Shown: one piece after another, positions 23,450 to 31,245 of the stretch
Numbering within the stretch: position 1 is the first letter of the stretch
Layout of the letters: each line of letters starts with the position of its first letter
DNA from: an uncultured Fretibacterium sp.
GTDB lineage: Bacteria > Synergistota > Synergistia > Synergistales > Aminobacteriaceae
Reading direction: 5' to 3'
Assembly: GCF_938030725.1 (NCBI RefSeq)
Contig: NZ_CALHIQ010000125.1
Span: forward strand, 1-56,923
Length of the DNA: 56,923 bases
Notes under the pieces: model-generated
Told to the model about the DNA's origin: nothing
Databases searched by the model: none
Seen by the model: the letters and a program-made list of their open reading frames with translations, nothing else
Position numbers and translations under genes: made by a program

Positions 23450-24354
23450 GTGGGGCTGCGGCGGCGGGCCTCCGGTGCGGCGTGGTGGCGCTGGTGGGGC
23501 GCCCCAACGTGGGCAAGTCCTCCCTGGTGAACGCGCTCCTTCGGGCGCGGGCGGCCGTGGTGTCCCCCAAGCCCCAGACGACGCGCAGCGCCGTGCGCTG
23601 CATCTACAACGACGAGCGGGCTCAGATCGTCTTTACGGACACGCCGGGGCTCTACTGCCCCAGGGACAGACTGGGGCGCTTCCTGACGGAGTCCGCCGCG
23701 GCGGCACTGGAGGACGCGGACGCCGCCTGCTGGATCGTGGAGGCGGGGGACCGAAGCCTCCGAGCGGAGGACCGGGAGGCGGCCCGGGCGCTGGCGGACT
23801 TCAAGGGCCCCGTCGTCCTGGTGGCGAACAAGGCGGACGCCGCGGACCCCGAAGGGGCCTTTGAGCTCTACGGCAGGTTGCGCCCCTTCGCGGGCCGTGC
23901 CGCCGTTTCGGCAAAGATGGGGCGGGGGATCGAGGCCCTCGTGGACCTGCTCCTGCCCTTTTTGCCGGAGGGGACGCCCTGGTACGACCCGGACGTCCTG
24001 ATGGACACGACGGAGCGGTTCATGGCCTCCGAGGCGATCCGAGGCCACGTGCTGGCCCTGCTGCGGGACGAGGTGCCCCACTGCACGGCGGTGGAGGTTC
24101 AGGAGTACAAGAGCCCGGAGGAGTACCCGGACCGGAAGCGGCTCTACATCCGCGCAGCCCTTATCGTGGAAACGGAGGGGCAGAAGGCCATCCTCATCGG
24201 CGCGTCGGGGTCCATGATCAAGCGGATCGGCCGCGCCGCCCGGACGGAGCTGGAGGAGATCACGGGCCTGCCGGTCTACTTGGACCTGTGGGTAAAGGTT
24301 TCCCCGCGCTGGCGACAGTCGGAGGCCGTGCTGCGCCGTCTGGGCTATGCCTGA
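23446..24354 (+). CDS. era: GTPase Era
   Basis: Ras-like GTPase with a KH domain that binds the 3' end of 16S rRNA and checks 30S assembly. G1 GRPNVGKS (residues 18-25), G2 TTRS, G3 DTPG, G4 NKAD, then a KH domain (about 205-285) with the AILIGASGSMIKRIGRAAR GxxG-type loop. Length is 302 residues. The start is GTG 23446 in GTGA, overlapping the cdd stop, with GAGGGGGGC upstream. The frame remains open far into cdd, which could lead to a false, N-terminally fused model; the GTG start removes it. Era next to ybeY and recO is a widely conserved order. Confidence 0.95.
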   Translation: MSGAAAAGLRCGVVALVGRPNVGKSSLVNALLRARAAVVSPKPQTTRSAVRCIYNDERAQIVFTDTPGLYCPRDRLGRFLTESAAAALEDADAACWIVEAGDRSLRAEDREAARALADFKGPVVLVANKADAADPEGAFELYGRLRPFAGRAAVSAKMGRGIEALVDLLLPFLPEGTPWYDPDVLMDTTERFMASEAIRGHVLALLRDEVPHCTAVEVQEYKSPEEYPDRKRLYIRAALIVETEGQKAILIGASGSMIKRIGRAARTELEEITGLPVYLDLWVKVSPRWRQSEAVLRRLGYA

Positions 24355-25091
24355 TGCCGAGGCAGGGGCTCCTCTCGGCGTCGGGCACGGTGCTGTCCCG
24401 CCGGAGGGCAGGGGAGGGCGGGCTGAGGCTGACGCTCCTGCTGAAGGGGCAGGGCCTGACCTGGGCCTCGGCCCCCGGAGCGGAGCGGGGCCGCGTGCGC
24501 CTGGGCGGAGGGACGGAACCCTTCGTGTGGGGCGTCTTCGGCCTGTACCGAGGGCGCAGCGGCGGGCTCTACGTGAACAGCGTGGACGTCGCGAAGGACA
24601 TGCTCTTCCTCCGGCGCCGGCCCGAAGCGTTGCGGCTGGCCGTGAGCTGGTCCAGGCTCCTGACGCGCCTTTTGATGGCGGACCACCCGGCGGACGACGT
24701 GCTGGCGAACCTCTACTGGAACATGACGCTCCTGGCCGCACCTGAGGTCCCCGTGCCGGCGGTGAACTGGCGCTTCCTGCGGCGCTGGCTCGTCCTGTGG
24801 GGGCTGGCGCCGGACCTGACGCGCTGCGCCCGCTGTGGGGCGCGGCCGAAACGGGCGGCCTGGACGGAGGAAGGGCTGCTGTGCCCGGACTGCGCGCCGG
24901 ACGCGGCGCGGACCCATCCGGCCTTTACGGCCGAGGAGCTGGCGCTGCTCCTGCGCGTGGCGGAGTCCTCCGCGGACGCGCTGCCCCGCGCCTTCGGCTC
25001 TTTTGAGGGACGGGGGCCGGCCGGAGGCGGAGAGCCCTTTGCCGTCGCCGCACGCTGTGCGGCGGGCCTGCTGGAGGGCGGGGCGCGGTAG
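24354..25091 (+). CDS. recO: DNA repair protein RecO
   Basis: Mediator that helps RecA displace SSB in RecFOR gap repair and anneals complementary strands. An N-terminal OB fold (about 1-80), a helical middle, and a zinc ribbon with CARCGARP...LLCPDC (residues near 160-180) fit RecO. Sequence conservation is weak, as usual for this family, but position directly after era, length (245) and the Cys pairs support it. The ATG at 24354 shares one base with the era stop (TGATG). It is the last gene of the ybeY-recO string; 165 bp of non-coding sequence follow. Confidence 0.87.
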   Translation: MPRQGLLSASGTVLSRRRAGEGGLRLTLLLKGQGLTWASAPGAERGRVRLGGGTEPFVWGVFGLYRGRSGGLYVNSVDVAKDMLFLRRRPEALRLAVSWSRLLTRLLMADHPADDVLANLYWNMTLLAAPEVPVPAVNWRFLRRWLVLWGLAPDLTRCARCGARPKRAAWTEEGLLCPDCAPDAARTHPAFTAEELALLLRVAESSADALPRAFGSFEGRGPAGGGEPFAVAARCAAGLLEGGAR

Positions 25092-25256
25092 CCGCGCAGG
25101 GCGGCGTCGAGCGCCTTCCGAGCCCGCGTCAATTTCGTCAATTTAAGGGAGAGCGCTTCCGAACGCCTTTGCTGCGCCTGAGGCGGCTTGTCTTCTGCGG
25201 CCGTCGATGCGTCAATCAGCGCGATTCAGCGCTTCCCTAAGGAGAGATGAGGTTTC

Positions 25257-26174
25257 ATGAACTTTCAGGAACTGTGCTTTCGGCTTCAGCGCTTCTGGAG
25301 CCAGAAGGGCTGCGTGGTGCGGCAGCCGTACGACGTCGAGGTCGGCGCGGGGACGATGAACCCCGCCACGGCGCTGCGGGTGCTGGGGCCGGAGCCGTGG
25401 CGAACCGCCTACGTGGAGCCGTCGCGCCGTCCGGCCGACGGGCGCTACGGCCAGAACCCCAACCGCCTTCAGCACTACTATCAGTATCAGGTCATCATCA
25501 AGCCGGCGCCGGCCAACATCCAAGACCTCTACATTGAAAGCCTGACGAGCCTGGGGATCGAGCCCGAAGAGCATGACATCCGCTTCGTCGAGGACGACTG
25601 GGAGAACCCCTCCACGGGCGCCTGGGGCCTGGGGTGGGAGGTGTGGCTGGACGGGATGGAGATCACGCAGTTCACCTACTTCCAGCAGCTGGGCGGCGTG
25701 AACATGGAGGCCGTTCCGGCCGAGCTGACCTATGGCCTGGAGCGCATCGCCATGTACGTTCAGAAGGTGGACAGCGTCTACGACCTGAAGTGGACGGACA
25801 GCGTCACCTACGGCGACGTACACCTCCAGGGCGAGATCGAGCACTCCCGCTACAACTTCGAGGTGGCGGACACGGACATGCTCTTCAAGCTGTTCCGGGC
25901 CTACGAGGCCGAGGCGGGCCGCATCCTGGACGCCGGCCTGGTGCTGCCCGCCTACGACTACGTGCTGAAGAGCTCCCACACGTTCAACCTCCTGGACGCC
26001 CGCGGGGCCATCAGCGTCACGGAGCGCACCAGCTACATCGGGCGGGTCCGCGCCCTGGCCTGCCGCTGCGCTGCGGCCTGGCGCAAGCAGCGCGAGGACA
26101 TGGGCTTTCCGCTGATGGGGCGGTTTGACGCCGCCCGCGCCGGAGAATCGTTCTTCGAGGGGGGGAATGCGTGA
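25257..26174 (+). CDS. glyQ: Glycyl-tRNA synthetase alpha subunit
   Basis: Catalytic subunit of the bacterial (alpha2beta2) glycyl-tRNA synthetase, class II. The start MNFQELCFRLQRFW, then PYDVEVGAGTMNPATALRVLGPEPW, YVEPSRRPADGRYGQNPNRLQHYYQ, EDDWENPSTGAWGLGWEVWLDGMEITQFTYFQQ and the C-terminal SVTERTSYIGRVR are all near-invariant family blocks. Length is 305 residues, typical. ATG 25257 follows AAGGAGA. In the 165-bp leader upstream I see no T-box features. The stop overlaps the start region of glyS. Confidence 0.97.
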   Translation: MNFQELCFRLQRFWSQKGCVVRQPYDVEVGAGTMNPATALRVLGPEPWRTAYVEPSRRPADGRYGQNPNRLQHYYQYQVIIKPAPANIQDLYIESLTSLGIEPEEHDIRFVEDDWENPSTGAWGLGWEVWLDGMEITQFTYFQQLGGVNMEAVPAELTYGLERIAMYVQKVDSVYDLKWTDSVTYGDVHLQGEIEHSRYNFEVADTDMLFKLFRAYEAEAGRILDAGLVLPAYDYVLKSSHTFNLLDARGAISVTERTSYIGRVRALACRCAAAWRKQREDMGFPLMGRFDAARAGESFFEGGNA

Positions 26175-28291
26175 TGGCGCTGAAGAACGTGGTGCTGGAG
26201 ATCGGAACGGAGGAGATCCCCTATCGTTTTATACCGGACGCGCTGGCGGCGCTGAAGCAGGGGGCCGCCTCCGCCCTGACGGGAAGCCGGATTGGCTTCA
26301 AGGACGTGAACGCTTACGCCACGCCTCGCCGCCTGGTGCTGATCGCGTCGGGGGTTGAGGAACAACAGCAGGCCCTGATGGAGAGCTTCAAGGGGCCGCC
26401 CCTGGCCTCGGCCTACGACGACGAGGGGAACCCCACGCGGGCGGCCCTGGGCTTCGCGAAGAGCCGGGGCGTTTCGGTGGACGACCTGAAGAGGGATACG
26501 GTGAAGGGCGTTGAGTACGTCATGGCGGAGGTCCGCGAGGAGGGCCGCGCTACCCGGAGCGTCCTGCCGGACCTGCTGCGCGGCCTCATCGAGGGGCTGA
26601 CCTTCCCCAAGAGCATGTACTGGAACGATCCCGGCGTGCGCTTTGCGCGGCCCATCCGCTGGATTCTGGCCCTTGCGGACGACCAGGTGATCCCCTTCAG
26701 CTTCGCCGGCGTGGAGAGTGGACGGACGACGAGCGGGCACCGCTTCATGGGCAAGAAGGCCATCGAGGTGAAGGACGCTGCGGACTTCATGGGGGCGCTG
26801 TTCGAGAACAAGGTCATCCTGGACCAGGACCGGCGCCGCCAGGAGATGCTGGCAGCGGTCACGAAGCTGGAGAACCAGTTCGAGGGGAACCTGAAGGCGG
26901 AGCTGCCGCCCGAGCTGGTGGAGGAGAACCTCTACCTGGTGGAGTACCCCGTTCCTTTCGTCGGCTCCTTTGACGCGCGCTACCTGGAGATTCCTGAGGA
27001 GGTGCTGGTCACCTCCATGAAGAAGAACCAGAAGTACTTCCCGGTCCGCAACGCGGACAGCAAGAAGCTGGCGAACTTCTTCATCGGCGTCAGCAACAAC
27101 CGGGCGGAGAACATGCAGGTGGTCCGGGAGGGCAACGAGCGCGTCCTGAGGGCGCGCCTTGAGGACGCCGCCTTCTTCTGGAAGGAGGACCTCAAGCGCT
27201 CCCTCTCCTCCTACGTCGACCGCTTGAAGGACGTGACCTACCAGGAGAAGCTGGGAAGCATGAAGGAGAAGGTGGAGCGGACGCAGAAGCTGGCGCTCTG
27301 GCTGTGCGGGGAGCTGAAGCGGAAGGACCTCGCCCCCCTGGTGGAGCGCGCGGCCTGGCTCTCCAAGGCGGACCAGGTGACGAGCATGGTCTTTGAGTTT
27401 CCGGAGCTTCAGGGAGTCATGGGCCGGGAGTACGCCCTGCGTTCCGGGGAGGACCCCCGCGTGGCGAAGGCCATCTTCGAGCACTACCTCCCCCGCTTCG
27501 CGTCGGACGCTCTGCCGACGGACGACGTGGGGGCCATCCTTGGCGTTGCGGAGCGCCTGCACATCATCACGGCCTGCTACAAGGTGGGGCTTGAGCCCAC
27601 GAGCGCCCAGGACCCCTATGCGCTGCGGCGCGCGGCCCGCGGCATGAACGAGATCCTCTGGGCCAGGAACCTGGACCTCGACGTGGATGCCGCCGTGGAC
27701 GAGGCCTGCCGCATCAACGAGGTGGACGGAGACACGCGGCTTCGGATCGGGGCCTTCCTGTCTGAAAGGCTGAAGGGACAGCTTTATGAACGTGGCTACG
27801 ACAAGGACCTGGCTGTCCTGGCCATCTCCGTCATCGGCCGGATGCCCAACCAGGCGCTGCGCCTGATGGAGGTCCTCACGGAGGTCCGGGAGCAGGAGTG
27901 GTTCGTGAACCTGGTGTCCGCGGCGGTGCGCGTGCGCAACATTCTGCAGAAGGCGGGGCGCGAGGTGCAGCGGGGTGAGCGCCTGGAGGCGGACCCCTCC
28001 CTCATGACCGTTCAGGCAGAGCGCGAGCTGGACGCCGCCGTTTCAAACCTGGAGCCCTCCGTGCGCATCGCCCTGGAGTCCCACGACTGGCAGGCGCTCA
28101 TGGAGCTCCTGGCGAAGCTCTCCCCTGTGGTGACGACCTTCTTCGATGACGTGATGGTGATGGATCGGGACGAGGCCGTGCGGAACAATCGCCTGATGAT
28201 CCTGGAGCGGTGCGGCGCGCTGTTCAGCGAGGTGGGCGACATCGGCTCCATCAAGCTGGCGTCCGCGGAGGAGCTGGCGCCGAAGGGATAG
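26174..28291 (+). CDS. glyS: Glycyl-tRNA synthetase beta subunit
   Basis: Subunit that binds tRNA-Gly and is needed for charging with GlyQ. Family blocks are LEIGTEEIPYRFIPDAL, YATPRRLVL, FKGPP, FPKSMYWNDPGVRFARPIRW, SMKKNQKYFPV, the HD-like region (KADQVTSMVFEFPELQGVMGREYA), DPYALRRAARG and a C-terminal DALR-type anticodon domain (FFDDVMVMDRDEAVRNNRL). About 705 residues, normal. ATG 26174 or GTG 26171 are both close behind GGGGG; either overlaps the glyQ stop by one to four bases, coupling the pair. A terminator follows. Confidence 0.97.
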   Translation: MALKNVVLEIGTEEIPYRFIPDALAALKQGAASALTGSRIGFKDVNAYATPRRLVLIASGVEEQQQALMESFKGPPLASAYDDEGNPTRAALGFAKSRGVSVDDLKRDTVKGVEYVMAEVREEGRATRSVLPDLLRGLIEGLTFPKSMYWNDPGVRFARPIRWILALADDQVIPFSFAGVESGRTTSGHRFMGKKAIEVKDAADFMGALFENKVILDQDRRRQEMLAAVTKLENQFEGNLKAELPPELVEENLYLVEYPVPFVGSFDARYLEIPEEVLVTSMKKNQKYFPVRNADSKKLANFFIGVSNNRAENMQVVREGNERVLRARLEDAAFFWKEDLKRSLSSYVDRLKDVTYQEKLGSMKEKVERTQKLALWLCGELKRKDLAPLVERAAWLSKADQVTSMVFEFPELQGVMGREYALRSGEDPRVAKAIFEHYLPRFASDALPTDDVGAILGVAERLHIITACYKVGLEPTSAQDPYALRRAARGMNEILWARNLDLDVDAAVDEACRINEVDGDTRLRIGAFLSERLKGQLYERGYDKDLAVLAISVIGRMPNQALRLMEVLTEVREQEWFVNLVSAAVRVRNILQKAGREVQRGERLEADPSLMTVQAERELDAAVSNLEPSVRIALESHDWQALMELLAKLSPVVTTFFDDVMVMDRDEAVRNNRLMILERCGALFSEVGDIGSIKLASAEELAPKG

Positions 28292-28315
28292 GCGGGGACC
28301 TTCACGGTCCGATGG

Positions 28316-28343
28316 GGGGGGCCGCGTGCGGCCGCCCTTTTTT
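28316..28343 (+). terminator. Rho-independent terminator of glyQS
   Basis: GGCCGC pairs with GCGGCC around a GT turn, flanked by GGG/CCC after one G-G mismatch, then six T (28338-28343). Confidence 0.75.
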
Positions 28344-28369
28344 CAGAGCTTGACGGGGAGGGAAGGGAC

Positions 28370-29329
28370 TTGGGACAGGACAGGGAGTTCGCTCAGCGGG
28401 TGCGCCGCCTGAAGCGCGAGCTCTACGACGAGTACGGCTTCTTCTACTATGTGCCGATGGCGGAGTCCTACGCGGTGCAGCTTCCCGTCACCGTCAGCTG
28501 CAGCTATGGGCGCTGCCTGTTCTGCGACCTGAACCAGGGCATGCGGTTCCGCGCGCTCTCCATGGAGGAGATCGCCGCGAACGTCGAGCGCCTTCAGGCG
28601 ATCCACGAGCGGGACCGCAGGCCTCCCACGCGCTTCCTCCTGGCGGGAGGCAACCCCCTCGTGCTGGGGACGGAGGCGCTCCTGCGCATTGCGGGGATGG
28701 TGCGCAGCGCGTTCCCTTCGTGCGCCTACATCTCGGCCTTCGCGCGGGCGGACGACGTGCTGCGCAAGACCCCGGCGGAGCTGGAGGCCCTGCGCGGCGC
28801 CGGGTATGACCGCTTCTGCCTGGGCGTCGAGTCCGGGTCGGATCGGGTGCTGCGCTACCAGGAGAAGGGCGTGGGGCGCGAGGAGAACGCTCGCGCTATG
28901 GCGGCGCTGGAGGCGGCGGGGATAGCCTTCTCCGTCTACGTCATGCTGGGCCTGGGAGGGCGGGAGATGTCGGCGGACCACGTGGAGGGGACGGCCAGCC
29001 TGCTGAACGCGGCCCGCCCCTTCGAGCTGACGGTGGTGACGCTCGTGATCTTCAAGGGCGCCCGCCTGGCGGAGCGGGTGCGCGCCCGCGAGTTTCGGCG
29101 CCTCTCGCCCCTGGAGGCGATGCGGGAGGGGCGGGACCTCCTGTCCCGGCTGACGCTCTCCACGGTGTGGAACGCCACGCACAAGACGAACCTCTTTCCC
29201 ATCAAGGGGCGCATCCCCCTGCATCGGGAACGGCTGTTGCAGCGCCTGGATGAGGCCGACCGGGAGTTGTCGGGCCCTGGCGCAGGGGAGCGTGATCTCC
29301 TGCGCTGGCGCAGCTGGGGGGTGGAGTAG
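28370..29329 (+). CDS. Radical SAM protein
   Basis: Fe-S enzyme using S-adenosylmethionine to make radicals. The cluster motif is VSCSYGRCLFCDL, i.e. C-x4-C-x2-C at about residues 44-52, slightly different from the common C-x3-C-x2-C. It is followed by FLLAGGNPLVLG (GGE-like), a SAM-binding FCLGVESGSDRVLRYQEKGV and the VYVMLGLGG region. No B12, TRAM or SPASM domain is seen. It resembles the HemN-like/Elp3-like superfamily members with conserved ESGSDRVL. 319 residues; TTG 28370 follows GGGAGGGAAGGG. Its substrate is unknown; a GntR regulator follows 87 bp downstream behind its own promoter. Confidence 0.83.
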   Translation: MGQDREFAQRVRRLKRELYDEYGFFYYVPMAESYAVQLPVTVSCSYGRCLFCDLNQGMRFRALSMEEIAANVERLQAIHERDRRPPTRFLLAGGNPLVLGTEALLRIAGMVRSAFPSCAYISAFARADDVLRKTPAELEALRGAGYDRFCLGVESGSDRVLRYQEKGVGREENARAMAALEAAGIAFSVYVMLGLGGREMSADHVEGTASLLNAARPFELTVVTLVIFKGARLAERVRAREFRRLSPLEAMREGRDLLSRLTLSTVWNATHKTNLFPIKGRIPLHRERLLQRLDEADRELSGPGAGERDLLRWRSWGVE

Positions 29330-29364
29330 TGGGGACGCCGCCGCTTTCTCCGCGCGAAGGCCTG

Positions 29365-29373
29365 TGCTAGAAT
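29365..29373 (+). promoter_or_regulatory. Extended -10 promoter for the GntR gene
   Basis: TGCTAGAAT about 44 bp before the ATG, the same nonamer found before the ytfQ-like gene and the flippase gene. Confidence 0.6.
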
Positions 29374-29416
29374 TTTTCATAAGGAAGCTGCACACGCGAA
29401 CCAGGGAGGTGGAAGG

Positions 29417-30067
29417 ATGGACAGGCCTCAGGCCGTCACGGCGGCGGATCAGGCGTACCGGGAGATTCGCCGCTGCATCCTGTTGCGGCAGTACGCCGCG
29501 GGGGAGCGGCTGTCGGAGGTGGAACTGGCGCGCCAGGCCGGCGTCAGCCGCACGCCGGTGCGCGAGGCCCTGCGCCGTCTGGGGGAGGAGGGCTTCGTCG
29601 TCGTCGTGCCCAGCCAGGGCGTGTGGGTGGCGGACCCGACGCCGGAGGGCATGGAGCAGGCCTACGAGGTGCGGGAGGTGCTGGAGTGCAAGGCCGTCGC
29701 CAAGGCGGCCGCCAACGTCACGCCGCTTCTGATCGCGCGGCTTGAGGCGAAGGTTGCGGAGGAGGAGAGCATCATCCAGAACCGGGACATAGACCGCTAC
29801 ATGACGGTGAACACGGATTTCCACATGACGCTGGCCATGGGCAGCGGCAACGGGGTGATGGTGGACTTCATCCGGCGCATCCTCATGATCACGGGGGTCT
29901 ACATGGCCTTCTTCAACCCCTTCTTCGACGAGTCGACCCTGGAGGAGCACCGTCGGATCGTGCGCGTGGTGAGCACGGGCGACGTGGAGGGCAGCGTTGC
30001 CGTCATGCGGGAGCACATTCGGCTCCGCGTCCCGAATGCGGAGTGGCGCCTGCCGGGCGGAGCGTGA
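29417..30067 (+). CDS. GntR/FadR-family transcriptional regulator
   Basis: DNA-binding regulator with an N-terminal winged helix (about 10-75, AYREIRRCILLRQYAAGERLSEVELARQAGVSRTPVREALRRLGEEGFV, the standard GntR recognition pattern) and a C-terminal FCD ligand domain (about 85-205) with EVREVLE, the DxxxH and H metal ligands (NTDFHMTLA, EEHRRIVRVV, MREHIR). FCD members usually bind small carboxylates such as gluconate, pyruvate or lactate. 216 residues; ATG 29417 follows GGGAGGTGGAAGG. No obvious target gene is adjacent on this strand. The palindromic repeat 100 bp downstream could be connected but that is speculation. Confidence 0.9.
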   Translation: MDRPQAVTAADQAYREIRRCILLRQYAAGERLSEVELARQAGVSRTPVREALRRLGEEGFVVVVPSQGVWVADPTPEGMEQAYEVREVLECKAVAKAAANVTPLLIARLEAKVAEEESIIQNRDIDRYMTVNTDFHMTLAMGSGNGVMVDFIRRILMITGVYMAFFNPFFDESTLEEHRRIVRVVSTGDVEGSVAVMREHIRLRVPNAEWRLPGGA

Positions 30068-30166
30068 CTGACGGCCCGTGAGCAAGGGCGAACGGCAGCC
30101 GGAAGGCTCCCCGAAGGGGAGGGGTGTAGGGGCGGCGAGTGTTTTTCATAAGACGCGCCTGTCTGA

Positions 30167-30251
30167 CCTCTCTCGCCAACGCCGAAAGACGACAATAAAT
30201 TGTCCTCTCTCGCCAACGCCGAAAGACGACAATAAATTGTCCTCTTTCGGC
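30167..30251. repeat. 37-bp tandem repeat with nested palindromes
   Basis: Two identical 37-bp units (30167-30203 and 30204-30240) lie head to tail in the gap between convergent genes; a third unit starts with CCTCT and breaks off. Each unit contains GACAATAAATTGTC (6-bp arms, AA centre; 30191-30204 and 30228-30241). The second copy extends to a 34-bp inverted repeat, GCCGAAAGA...TCTTTCGGC outside GACAAT/ATTGTC, with one C-C mismatch (30218-30251). It is AT-richer than the surroundings, there is no T run, and no spacers separate the units. It resembles a REP-like element or a tandem operator. Confidence 0.85.
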
Positions 30252-30287
30252 ACAGCCGACCGACCGGCCCCCTCCGCCCCCGTCCGG

Positions 30288-31139
30288 CTAGCGCCTCCTG
30301 AGAAGGAGGAGGCCCGCCACGACGGCCAACCCCATCAGGCCCGACAAGCCGGCGCTGCACCCGTTCAGGCCCTCGTTCTTCCGGTCCGAGTCCAGACTGA
30401 AGGGCAGGTCCCGGCTGTACTGCCGCCCGTTTATCTTCCAGTGGAGCGTGGAGCGCCACTCCCCCTCCCCGATGCGGAACCTGAACCGGTACTGGTAGAA
30501 GCCCTCGCTGCGGCGCGCGTCGTCGTATTCGAACCTTCCGCTCAGGCTCCCGTTCCGCTGTCTCAGGACCATGTAGACGGAGCCCGTGTCCGGCTGGCGG
30601 TTGAAGCGCGCCGTCGTGGTCATGTAGTCGCCCGGGTAGGCGGGGCCGGAGGTCACCCGGTAGGAGGCGAGACCATTCTCAACGCTTTCCTCCCGGATCA
30701 GCGAAATGCTCTCCTCGTACCGCTTCGTCTCCGCGTCCCCACCCGGAGCGTTCCAACGGAGGAAGGCGCGGCGCATCCCGGACTCCGCCTTGAAGGTCAC
30801 GGAGGCGCGCCACTCGGAGGCGCCCTCGTACGTCCGCTGCTCGCCGTCGCTCTCCCGGAGGGACCAGGAGCGCAGGGACTTGCCCTCAGCATCCGTCACG
30901 GAGACGACCAGCGTCCCGTCCTGGGGACGGAGGCCGTAGCGAAAGCGGACCGTCAGCGTCATGTTCTCGCCCGCGACGGGTTCATCAGGGTAGGACCTGA
31001 ACTCGATCAGCCCGACGTCCCCGGAACTCGTCACCCCCGCCTCCGCAGCACAGGGGAAAAGGCCAAACGCCGCCAGAGCCGCCAAAAGCAGCCCCACCCC
31101 TCCGAAAGCCCTCAACGGTCCGCACACAAATTTCCTCAT
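30288..31139 (-). CDS. Exported protein with Synergist-CTERM-like sorting tail
   Basis: 283-residue protein with a Sec signal peptide (about 1-34, hydrophobic core GGVGLLLAALAAFGLF, cleavage near AEA), a beta-rich body with two similar halves of about 100 residues (FRSYPDEPVAGENMTLTVRF and YRVTSGPAYPGDYMTTTARF begin them; both contain strands like RRAFLRW and RSTLHWK), and a C-terminus NGCSAGLSGLMGLAVVAGLLLLRRR. That end (Gly-Cys, hydrophobic helix, Arg cluster) is the layout of PEP-CTERM/Synergist-CTERM sorting signals. ATG 31139 lies eight bases after AAGGAG. It is downstream of the AsmA/TamB-like gene on the same strand, 107 bp away. No function is recognised; probably a surface or outer-membrane-associated protein. 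Confidence 0.8.
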   Translation of the reverse strand: MRKFVCGPLRAFGGVGLLLAALAAFGLFPCAAEAGVTSSGDVGLIEFRSYPDEPVAGENMTLTVRFRYGLRPQDGTLVVSVTDAEGKSLRSWSLRESDGEQRTYEGASEWRASVTFKAESGMRRAFLRWNAPGGDAETKRYEESISLIREESVENGLASYRVTSGPAYPGDYMTTTARFNRQPDTGSVYMVLRQRNGSLSGRFEYDDARRSEGFYQYRFRFRIGEGEWRSTLHWKINGRQYSRDLPFSLDSDRKNEGLNGCSAGLSGLMGLAVVAGLLLLRRR

Positions 31140-31158
31140 CAAATCAACGTGCTCCTTT

Positions 31159-31170
31159 CAATATATATTG
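31159..31170 (-). promoter_or_regulatory. 12-bp palindrome next to a ribosome-binding site
   Basis: CAATATATATTG, perfectly symmetric, sits one base upstream of the AAGGAG used by the CTERM protein gene. A possible -10 (TAAAAT on the minus strand, 31180-31185) lies just upstream, so this could be an operator or a small mRNA hairpin. Confidence 0.3.
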
Positions 31171-31245
31171 ATGCTCGATATTTTATGATGCTCTTACGCT
31201 CCCCATTGCCGTTGCACCACACCTCTGTGGAGCGTTTCAACGCGC

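Noticed and set aside
23014..24354. Era with a 144-residue N-terminal extension through cdd
   Set aside because: The upstream part is the +1 frame of cdd; GTG 23446 with a ribosome-binding site gives a normal-length Era.
25092..25256. T-box riboswitch before glyQS
   Set aside because: The gap is only 165 bp and lacks the AGGGTGGNACCGCG antiterminator core and any terminator; only short direct repeats (CGTCAATTT twice) were seen.
30167..30251. CRISPR array
   Set aside because: The 37-bp units are directly adjacent with no spacers, there are only two, and no cas gene is present.
31196..31235. Terminator between the AsmA/TamB-like gene and the CTERM gene
   Set aside because: ACGCTCC/GGAGCGT and CCACA/TGTGG can form hairpins there, but they compete for the same bases and no T run follows on the minus strand.
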